From HXMU1420-2 sp040830545 (GTDB lineage Bacteria > Pseudomonadota > Alphaproteobacteria > Rhodobacterales > Rhodobacteraceae): 54,548 bases of DNA. The DNA lies in contig JBFOMB010000080.1 of the NCBI GenBank assembly GCA_040830545.1, forward strand, positions 1 to 54,548, written 5' to 3'. Position 1 is the first letter of the stretch; each line of letters opens with the position of its first letter. The position numbers and the translations under genes were made by a program. The notes below the pieces were generated by a model that was not told the origin of the DNA, did not search any database, and was given only the letters and a program-made list of their open reading frames with translations. This document shows, piece by piece, positions 48,487-54,548 of the stretch.

Positions 48487-49422
48487 TCAGTAGCCGCGCG
48501 CTCTGTCCACTTCGTGTAACAGAGCGTCGCCGGTGCTGAGGCGTTTGTAGTTTTCCACGACATCTTTCATCGCGTCACCCAGATGCCAGCCGGACACATG
48601 CGGCGTGATCGTGACCTTGGGATTGGTCCAGAGCGGGTTGTCAGCAGGCAAAGGTTCCTGGCTGACCACATCCAGAACCGCGTGTTCCAGCGGGCCATTG
48701 TCCAGACAGGCCATCAGGGCAGGTTCATCCACCAGATCGCCGCGTCCGGCGTTGATCAGCATAGAGCCGGATTTCATGTTGGCCAGCATTCCCGCGTCCA
48801 ACAGCCCACGTGTTTCGGCGGTGGAGGGCAGGATGGCGGCGACATAGTCACATTGGCCGAGCATCTCGGGGAGCGCGTCGAGCCCGTGGCGACACTCCAC
48901 TCCCTCCAGGGTTTTGGGCGAACGGCTCCACCCGATGACGTTGAACCCGATGTCGCGCAGCATGCCCGCGGTTCGTCCCCCGATATGGCCCATGCCCAGG
49001 ACGCCAACCGTCGTCTTGTCAGCTTCGCGCGGCGCGATGGAGCGCCAGGCGCAGTCGCGCTGGGCCGCCTCGTGGAAGGCCATGTTGCGTTGCCGCCAGA
49101 GGATGTAGGCCAAACAGAATTCTGCAATCTCCCGCGCCGGCGCGTCGGGTTTCAGGCGCGTCACGCGGACATGCGACGGCAAGGCAGGGTGGTTGACGAT
49201 GGTTTCCACTCCTGCGCCGAGCTTTTGCACCAGTTGCAGATTAGGCAGGCGGTCGGGCAGGCCGGGTGTCATGGATGCGACAGCCATCATCGTGATTTCG
49301 CTTTCGTCGCCGAGTGTCTCAGCGGTTCGGATGTCGGCGTCAGGGGCAATCCGAAGGAGGTCTGCACGAATATCCTCATCGGGAATCCAGTCGGTGAGAC
49401 CGGTGGCGATCAGTAAGGCCAT
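48487..49422 (-). CDS. ghrA: GhrA-type 2-hydroxyacid dehydrogenase
   Basis: This 311-residue protein has the NAD-binding motif VGVLGMGHIGGRTAGMLRDI, the substrate Arg in INAGRGDLVDEPALMACLDN, Glu in VVSQEPLPADNPLW and the catalytic His in ITPHVSGWH. It belongs to the glyoxylate/hydroxypyruvate reductase A branch. It lies one base before ribF on the same strand. It diverges from the dipeptidase gene across a hairpin-containing gap. Confidence 0.9.
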   Translation of the reverse strand: MALLIATGLTDWIPDEDIRADLLRIAPDADIRTAETLGDESEITMMAVASMTPGLPDRLPNLQLVQKLGAGVETIVNHPALPSHVRVTRLKPDAPAREIAEFCLAYILWRQRNMAFHEAAQRDCAWRSIAPREADKTTVGVLGMGHIGGRTAGMLRDIGFNVIGWSRSPKTLEGVECRHGLDALPEMLGQCDYVAAILPSTAETRGLLDAGMLANMKSGSMLINAGRGDLVDEPALMACLDNGPLEHAVLDVVSQEPLPADNPLWTNPKVTITPHVSGWHLGDAMKDVVENYKRLSTGDALLHEVDRARGY

Positions 49423-49482
49423 GCGACATACTCCGTTTGGAAAACCTCAGCCGGGATGTGCTATCGCGAAACTTTGGGCGGG

Positions 49483-49522
49483 GCAATTCGTCAACGAATT
49501 GCATGAGACTTGTCGACAAGTC
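49483..49522. promoter_or_regulatory. Two adjacent palindromes in a divergent promoter region
   Basis: GCAATTCGTCAACGAATTGC (49483-49502; 8-bp arms, TCAA loop) and GACTTGTCGACAAGTC (49507-49522; a perfect 16-bp palindrome) lie between ghrA and the M19 dipeptidase gene. Their centres are 22 bases apart, near two helical turns. They may be operators for the divergent genes or transcript hairpins. Confidence 0.5.
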
Positions 49523-49590
49523 GGATTTGCCAACGGTCGATGTCGCGAATCCGTTTGCACAGGGTCCAGGACCGGGCCACTCTGCCTGCC

Positions 49591-50574
49591 ATGACAGCAC
49601 TACTTATCGACAACCTCCAATACGCCGACTGGTCGGAAAAGATTTTTCGCCAAATGCGCGAAGGTGGGGTGGACGCCGTTCATGTGACCATCGCTTATCA
49701 CGAGTCTTTCCGCGAGATGGTTCTGAACCTTGAGGCGTGGAACCGCTGGTTCGAACGCCACCCGGATTTGATTTTCAAAGGCACAACTGCCGCTGACGTA
49801 GTGTTTGCCCAGCAAACCGGCCGTACAGCCATATTCTTTGGCTTCCAGAACCCCAGCCCGATTGAGGACGACATAGGCCTCATCGAAATTTGCCACCAAC
49901 TGGGCGTGCGGTTCATGCAGCTGACCTATAACAACCAGTCGCTGCTGGCGACGGGCTGTTACGAAGATGACGACACCGGCCTGACCCGGTTTGGCAAGCA
50001 GGCTGTGGCTGAGATGAATCGTGTCGGTCTGGTTGTCGACATGAGCCATTCGGCAGAGCGATCCACGCTGGAGGCCATCGATGCCTCCGCCCGTCCAATA
50101 GCGATCACACATGCCAACCCGGCCTGGTGGCATCCGGCGCTGCGCAACAAATCAGATACCGTGCTGCGCGCCTTGACGGCGCGAGGTGGCATGCTGGGCT
50201 TTTCCGTCTATCCGCACCACCTCAAAGACGGCCCTGCCTGCACACTGCAAGGCTTCTGCGAAATGGTAGCCGAGGCTGCATCGCGCTACGGGGCGGAACA
50301 TCTGGGGATCGGGACCGACCTGTGTCAGGATCAACCGGACAGCATCGTGGAATGGATGCGTGTGGGGCGCTGGTCCAAGGCGATGGATTACGGCGAGGGC
50401 AGCGCGGACAATCCGGGTTTTCCGCCAATGCCGAAGTGGTTTGGCGACAATCGAGATTTCGGGAACATTCGCGAGGGCTTATTGACCTCCGGGCTCAATA
50501 CATCAGAGGTGGACGGGATCATGGGCGGCAATTGGTTGCGGTTTTATGAGACCAGCTTCGGTCCGGCGGAGTAG
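49591..50574 (+). CDS. M19 family membrane dipeptidase
   Basis: This 327-residue zinc peptidase of the renal-dipeptidase family shows DAVHVTIAYHESF, FFGFQNPSPIEDDIGLIEI, VRFMQLTYNNQSLLATGCYE, VVDMSHSAERSTLEAI and THANPAW, with HLGIGTDLCQDQ. The first metal motif of the family (His-x-Asp) is replaced here by VHVTIAYHES, so activity may differ from classic dipeptidases. No signal peptide is visible. ATG 49591 is used. Two uncharacterised genes follow at 8 bases and by overlap. Confidence 0.85.
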   Translation: MTALLIDNLQYADWSEKIFRQMREGGVDAVHVTIAYHESFREMVLNLEAWNRWFERHPDLIFKGTTAADVVFAQQTGRTAIFFGFQNPSPIEDDIGLIEICHQLGVRFMQLTYNNQSLLATGCYEDDDTGLTRFGKQAVAEMNRVGLVVDMSHSAERSTLEAIDASARPIAITHANPAWWHPALRNKSDTVLRALTARGGMLGFSVYPHHLKDGPACTLQGFCEMVAEAASRYGAEHLGIGTDLCQDQPDSIVEWMRVGRWSKAMDYGEGSADNPGFPPMPKWFGDNRDFGNIREGLLTSGLNTSEVDGIMGGNWLRFYETSFGPAE

Positions 50575-50582
50575 GGTAGGTC

Positions 50583-52229
50583 ATGAATACGCACACACCG
50601 ATCTCTCAGGCAGAAATGCGCCCGCCATCCGATGTCATGCGGCTGTGCCGCATGGGCGCGGCGTTCCCGACACGCTTGTCGTTCTTGCCCACGCTGTTGC
50701 GGCAATTGCGGGACGAGGGTGCCGCGGTCACCCGACCTGTCTGGAACATCGGCGCGGATGGATTTGGTCATGCGGTCTATTCCGTCACGCTGGGCGGGCA
50801 TGTCTATTCGCTGGTTGCTGTGTCAAACGACCTCCCCGAGGATCAGCGCACCGACCGCGTGATCGCGACTGCGTGGGACACGGCCTATGTGCTATATGAT
50901 GGTGTGCCGGATGCGGAAGAGTTGGCCCGCATCTGTGCCGCCGCGCCAAAGCAGGAAGCAGGGCGTTTTACTGAACGCGACCTGGTGCTGAGCCGGGCGA
51001 ACAAATCCGTGCGGTTGTTTGCCCATGTTGTTGATGCCCTGCGGGCCGGACAGCAACCAGATGCGGAGCGCATCCAAAGTACCGGCTACCTGATGCGGAC
51101 CACTGCCGTTTACGGCAATGGCAAGTTCGGTATCGCCGACCGCGCCCGAATTGAACATCGCCCGGGCCTGTCCGGCCCTTTCATGGCCGAGATGCTGACC
51201 GTCTGGCTGATCCGTGGCTTTACCCATGATCTGGCGGAGCATCTGGGCGGGCGGCCTCTAGATCGGTCCCTGAAGCGTCATCTTGGGATCGGCAATGCCA
51301 CGGGGCTGGGCATGGCACCGTTTCTGGTCAGCCACCCGCTGCTGCTGGACGCTTGGATGCAGGTGCGCGAAACCGCTTTGGCGCGGGTGCGGGCGACGGG
51401 CGAGCTGACCGAGGCGACACAGGCGCGTCTGATCGAATTGGCAGAACGCGTGACGCGTCATCTGGCGCAGTGGTCCGTGCCGGATGAAGAGGCGCAGGCG
51501 AGGATCGAACAACTGCGAGAGGAATGGGCGGCGTTTCGCGCGGGTTTGTCTGCGCAGCTTGAAGGGGATGCTCCCATTGATGCACTCTATGGGCTCAGCC
51601 TTGATGGGTCAGTTGATTTGCAGGAACTTGTTGCGGCCTACCTGATCGAGCCCTTTGGCGATCTGGTGGATGGGCTGACACAATGTATGGCGACGCCATT
51701 CCAACCGGTCTTGGAACCAGACATGTCCTTGGACGAATTGCGGGCGCTGTTAGATCAGGATTGGAGTTGGGCGCTGGAGTTGGATTTCACCAAGGAAGAA
51801 GAAACGGCGCAGTTCTGGTATGTGTCGGAAGAAAAACTCGAACCGCGACTTGGTCTGCGCCACGAAGAACCCGGGGCGGAACTGGAAAGCCCGCTGGACA
51901 TTGCCCGGCAGGTGCAAGCGATGACGCGGGACCTGCCAGAGGGCGGATCGCTCATGGCTTTCCTGCGATCTCACCCGCAGCATCGGGCGGCGACACGTCG
52001 GGTGCAATCGGCCCGGCATTACCCATACTCCGAAATCCGCGACAACCTGATCGGTGCGGCGTGCAAACCCATCGACATGCTGCGATGCAAACTGGCGTTT
52101 TTCGGAGCGGCGCGATTTGATCCGAAATCCGACCGTTGGACACGGATCACACTTGCCCAAGGCGCGCCGCTGTTTGACGAGTTGGACCGGGCTGACGATT
52201 GGTGGCTGCCTGCTTTTGGTGACGCATGA
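50583..52229 (+). CDS. Uncharacterised 548-aa protein paired with M19 dipeptidase
   Basis: This 548-residue soluble protein has no family I can name. It begins MNTHTPISQAEMRPPSDVMR and holds conserved-looking blocks VWNIGADGFGHAVYSVTLGG, YLMRTTAVYGNGKFGIADRA, GLGMAPFLVSHPLLLDAWMQ and YPYSEIRDNLIGAACKP. The composition is enzyme-like, with no membrane segment. It lies 8 bases after the dipeptidase gene and is coupled by ATGA to the next gene. A three-gene catabolic or processing unit is inferred. Confidence 0.8.
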   Translation: MNTHTPISQAEMRPPSDVMRLCRMGAAFPTRLSFLPTLLRQLRDEGAAVTRPVWNIGADGFGHAVYSVTLGGHVYSLVAVSNDLPEDQRTDRVIATAWDTAYVLYDGVPDAEELARICAAAPKQEAGRFTERDLVLSRANKSVRLFAHVVDALRAGQQPDAERIQSTGYLMRTTAVYGNGKFGIADRARIEHRPGLSGPFMAEMLTVWLIRGFTHDLAEHLGGRPLDRSLKRHLGIGNATGLGMAPFLVSHPLLLDAWMQVRETALARVRATGELTEATQARLIELAERVTRHLAQWSVPDEEAQARIEQLREEWAAFRAGLSAQLEGDAPIDALYGLSLDGSVDLQELVAAYLIEPFGDLVDGLTQCMATPFQPVLEPDMSLDELRALLDQDWSWALELDFTKEEETAQFWYVSEEKLEPRLGLRHEEPGAELESPLDIARQVQAMTRDLPEGGSLMAFLRSHPQHRAATRRVQSARHYPYSEIRDNLIGAACKPIDMLRCKLAFFGAARFDPKSDRWTRITLAQGAPLFDELDRADDWWLPAFGDA

Positions 52230-52636
52230 GGCGGTCGGTCGGAGAGTTGCGGGCAGAAATCCTGAAGGCAGGGCGAGGGGCAGGGTTGCCGCTGGGCACG
52301 GCGGAAGATTTTGCCATGGCTGCGCCGTGGATCGGGCCGGACGCGTTGAGTGAGTTGGTTGCGCTGTTGGCGCGCTCGGATGGGGCGGCGGTTCTGACGG
52401 GGATGTCGCTGGATTTGGACATTCGCGCCATGGGTGAAGTTGGCCAAGGGACCGATGGCACCGCGCTATGGACTGCGCTTTGTGCCAGCCGGGATGGGAC
52501 TGAGGTACCAGAACCCTGTGATGTGGATGCGGATGTCTGGTCCCGGCTGTCGCGCGTTGCCGCCCGCACTTACGTGCCGGAAACCGAACTGTCCCGCGCA
52601 CGCGGGGCAGGGGCCGGAAACATCGACAACGATTGA
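52226..52636 (+). CDS. DUF3726-like small protein
   Basis: This 136-residue protein begins MRRSVGELRAEILKAGRGAG and continues LGTAEDFAMAAPWIGPDALS, a plan that resembles DUF3726 proteins (helix, G-x-G turn, second helix). The rest is alanine-rich with GDADVW-type acidic turns. It ends the M19 operon and is followed by a strong hairpin. The function is unknown. Confidence 0.65.
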   Translation: MRRSVGELRAEILKAGRGAGLPLGTAEDFAMAAPWIGPDALSELVALLARSDGAAVLTGMSLDLDIRAMGEVGQGTDGTALWTALCASRDGTEVPEPCDVDADVWSRLSRVAARTYVPETELSRARGAGAGNIDND

Positions 52637-52643
52637 GAGGGGG

Positions 52644-52663
52644 AAGCCGTTTCGAAACGGCTT
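52644..52663. terminator. Hairpin terminator after the M19 operon
   Basis: AAGCCGTTT pairs with AAACGGCTT across a CG loop, a 9-bp stem 8 bases after the operon's last stop. The following convergent gene ends at 52700, so it may serve both directions. There is no long U-run. Confidence 0.7.
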
Positions 52664-52699
52664 GCGCCAGCCGAACTGTCCGTGTGCCTTCTGAATGCG

Positions 52700-53554
52700 C
52701 TATGGCTCGTCAAACCCATCGTGACGCATGTCCAGCGCGTAGCGGTCCGGGTCCATCCCGTCAGGTGTCAGCAGGGCAAAGCGTGGAGATCGGTTGGCGA
52801 ACTCGTGGAGGTGAACGGTGACCGAGTCTTCGCTCAACAGGATCACACCATAGGCAGGCTCAGCCAAGTCCCCGGGAATATCCGGGTCCGAGCCTTCCAG
52901 ATCCAGCGCCAGTTGCTGGCCTATGCCCCGCATGCAGGAATACGAGATGCCCCGCCAGTTGCCATTGATTGCACGATGGGCGTGGCCAAAGAACAGGTGA
53001 CGGATGCGGTGGGCATGCGGAGCGATTGCGTCCCAGAAGGTGTCGGAGTCCTTCAGGTTCAACTGATCCATCATGTGCAGCCCGATCTTGAATGGCGGAT
53101 GATGCATGAACAGCAGGGTGGGATCGTCCTTTTCCTCTAACCGGGTAGTCAGCCAGTTCAATCGCTTTTCGCAGTAACTCCCGACGGCCGTCCCTGGTTC
53201 AAACGTGTCGAGGCACAGGGCGCGGCCAAACGGAGTCTCAAACACAGATTGCACAAACCCGTTTTCGTCCAAAGGTGCTGTTGGAAAGGCGCGGGCAAAG
53301 TTGTCCCGGTCATCATGGTTGCCAATCAACAGCTGGACCTTGGGGGTCAGCCTACCCAATGCTTGCGCCACGACACCGTAAGCGTCGGCATCCGCCCAAT
53401 TTGTCAAATCGCCCGTGACCACGACATAGGCGGCATCGGAATGCTCGGCGTTGATGCTGTCGACTGCGAGGTTCAGCCGTCGCGCCGGATCCACCCCGTA
53501 CAACCGTTGCCCGCCGCCAACCATATGGATGTCTGTCAGATGGATCAGTTTCAT
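52700..53554 (-). CDS. CpdA-like metallophosphoesterase
   Basis: This 284-residue protein begins MKLIHLTDIHMVGGGQRLYG, with the first metal motif D-x-H. GDLTNWADADAY, IGNHDDRDNF, FMHHPPFKIG and FFGHAHRAINGNW complete the five calcineurin-like motifs. The class III phosphodiesterase/CpdA branch is likely, acting on cAMP or a similar phosphodiester. ATG 53554 with AAGGGG upstream is chosen over an upstream GTG. Confidence 0.9.
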   Translation of the reverse strand: MKLIHLTDIHMVGGGQRLYGVDPARRLNLAVDSINAEHSDAAYVVVTGDLTNWADADAYGVVAQALGRLTPKVQLLIGNHDDRDNFARAFPTAPLDENGFVQSVFETPFGRALCLDTFEPGTAVGSYCEKRLNWLTTRLEEKDDPTLLFMHHPPFKIGLHMMDQLNLKDSDTFWDAIAPHAHRIRHLFFGHAHRAINGNWRGISYSCMRGIGQQLALDLEGSDPDIPGDLAEPAYGVILLSEDSVTVHLHEFANRSPRFALLTPDGMDPDRYALDMRHDGFDEP

Positions 53555-53674
53555 TCGCACCCCTTACTCGTCTGCCCCCACTCGATCAGACAGCAAAAAA
53601 TCTGACAAGTCAGCCATGGACATTTCCGACCGCTTTCGTTCGGATAGCGACCGAATGACAGCCAGGGGACTCCC

Positions 53675-54502
53675 ATGCCAATCCGCCTCTTTTCCGACAA
53701 ATCCCGCCCGGTGCATATGGGACCTTTCCCGGCCGAGCGGCTGGAGCGGGTTGCAAAGGTGCCAGAGGGGACGAAAGTCCCGCAGATGAAAGCGCTGTCC
53801 TTTGATCGGCCTGCTCATCCGGAGAGTATTGTTAACGCGATGGGGGAATATCAGACCATGCTGGATGTGATCCGGGATGGGTTAGTGAATCCGGCTGAGG
53901 CAGAGATCCCCACCGACCCGACCGAGCGTGCGAACCACATCAAGGCGTTTGGCTACTTCCACGACGCGACCATGATTGGCATTTGCCGTCTGCCGCAGGT
54001 GGCGCGATTGGACATGCCGGTGAAAAACCCGCATATCCAGCGGCTTGCCCATGATCTGAACACGCGCCAGACCAAAACACTCGCCTCGGGTATCGACATG
54101 ATCATGGCGGACCTGAAGGACAGCATCGCCAAGCCGCTGGGGCCGATTGACGATCACACCCATGCCATCGTCTTCCTGATGGAAAACCCGCGTGCACCTC
54201 GCAAGGACGAACCGGGAAGCGACTGGATCATGGACGCGCAGGACCATCGCGCCTGCCTGTTGGGCAGCGAAGTCGCCAACGTCATCGCCAGCTACATCCG
54301 TTTGTTGGGATTTCCTGCGCGGGCGCATTCTGCCTCGGCGGGTGAGGTGGACATAAACCGACTGGCGGGGGGGGCGGGGCTTGGTTTGGGGGAGGGAGGG
54401 GAGTTGGTTTTGCCCCCTTTTGGGCCCCCGGGTTGGTTTTTGGGGGGGGGCCCCCCGGGTGGGTTTTTCCCCTTCCCACCGCCCGGCCCCCCCACCAAAT
54501 AA
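53675..54502 (+). CDS. Reductive-dehalogenase-like protein, N-terminal part, corrupted at contig end
   Basis: The first ~230 residues (MPIRLFSDKSRPVHMGPFPA, IVNAMGEYQTMLDVIRDGLV, KTLASGIDMIMADLKDSIAK, IASYIRLLGFPARAHSASAG) resemble the N-terminal half of catabolic reductive dehalogenases known from roseobacters and relatives, which use cobalamin and iron-sulfur clusters. From about 54365 the frame turns into glycine/proline runs encoded by G and C homopolymers. GEGGELVLPPFGPPG still echoes a family segment of the type REGDELVNPFIGRRF, so the real gene probably continues beyond. The predicted stop at 54502 is not reliable. Confidence 0.6.
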   Translation: MPIRLFSDKSRPVHMGPFPAERLERVAKVPEGTKVPQMKALSFDRPAHPESIVNAMGEYQTMLDVIRDGLVNPAEAEIPTDPTERANHIKAFGYFHDATMIGICRLPQVARLDMPVKNPHIQRLAHDLNTRQTKTLASGIDMIMADLKDSIAKPLGPIDDHTHAIVFLMENPRAPRKDEPGSDWIMDAQDHRACLLGSEVANVIASYIRLLGFPARAHSASAGEVDINRLAGGAGLGLGEGGELVLPPFGPPGWFLGGGPPGGFFPFPPPGPPTK

Positions 54503-54548
54503 ACCCCGCTGCGCCCCCCAGGGGCGGGGTGGGGGGGGGGGGCCCCGT
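54365..54548. other. Probable low-quality contig end
   Basis: The last ~180 bases consist mainly of G and C runs of 4-10 bases, a composition seen nowhere else in the window. Weak homology of the translation to the preceding gene persists with substitutions to G or C. This points to base-calling failure or assembly error rather than biology. Confidence 0.85.

Overview
The window looks like a chromosomal contig end from a marine alphaproteobacterium of the Roseobacter group (Rhodobacteraceae). The basis is an FnrL/HemN/CcoNOQP-GHIS cluster with FNR boxes, high GC with alphaproteobacterial codon use, full-length TTAA-N7-TTAAC (CtrA-type) sites, and protein sequences that resemble this group. 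The last ~180 bases (54365-54548) break down into G/C homopolymers and look like assembly or read-end artefact.

Left flank (1-3.53 kb): a translationally coupled catabolic operon of the hydantoinase A 3' end, hydantoinase B, a HisC-type aminotransferase and an Asp/Glu-racemase/maleate-isomerase-type enzyme.

Integrated element (3.58-24.49 kb): a ~20.9 kb phage-like element sits in a tRNA-Arg(UCU) gene and is bounded by 52-bp direct repeats. It carries a tyrosine integrase with visible arm-type sites, an AlpA-like excisionase, and a tightly overlapping operon: a stand-alone TopoVI-A/Spo11-like protein, a zinc/Toprim primase-like protein, a DUF3987 helicase-like protein and a phage small terminase. 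The right end carries T7-like internal-virion/ejection genes, including a lytic-transglycosylase protein. No large terminase, portal, capsid or tail gene is recognisable. The place where they would be expected (10.8-19.4 kb) holds small proteins with CtrA-type sites, a complete LuxI-type acyl-homoserine-lactone synthase with no LuxR, a minus-strand operon of small genes, a ParB-like remnant and ~3 kb of repeat-rich non-coding DNA. That DNA contains covarying hairpins and triple 9-bp-period arrays and may be a replication or regulatory zone. The element is best read as a phage satellite or capsid-less prophage derivative with a quorum-sensing signal gene.

Right flank: tRNA-Arg, a diguanylate cyclase, hemN and fnrL diverging over an FNR box, and the complete cbb3 oxidase structural (ccoNOQP) and assembly (ccoGHIS) genes for microaerobic respiration (24.6-35.4 kb). 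Next come surface-sugar genes (glycosyltransferase, two acyltransferases, QdtA-like ketoisomerase, DegT-type aminotransferase; 35.4-39.4 kb), a peptidoglycan-binding-domain protein, two XRE regulators (one with a twin operator), a beta-propeller/formyltransferase-like polysaccharide protein and a sulfatase/phosphonate-monoesterase. The rest is housekeeping or catabolic: ltaE, ycgN, ribF, ghrA, an M19 dipeptidase with two uncharacterised partners, a metallophosphoesterase and the start of a reductive-dehalogenase-like gene cut by the contig end.
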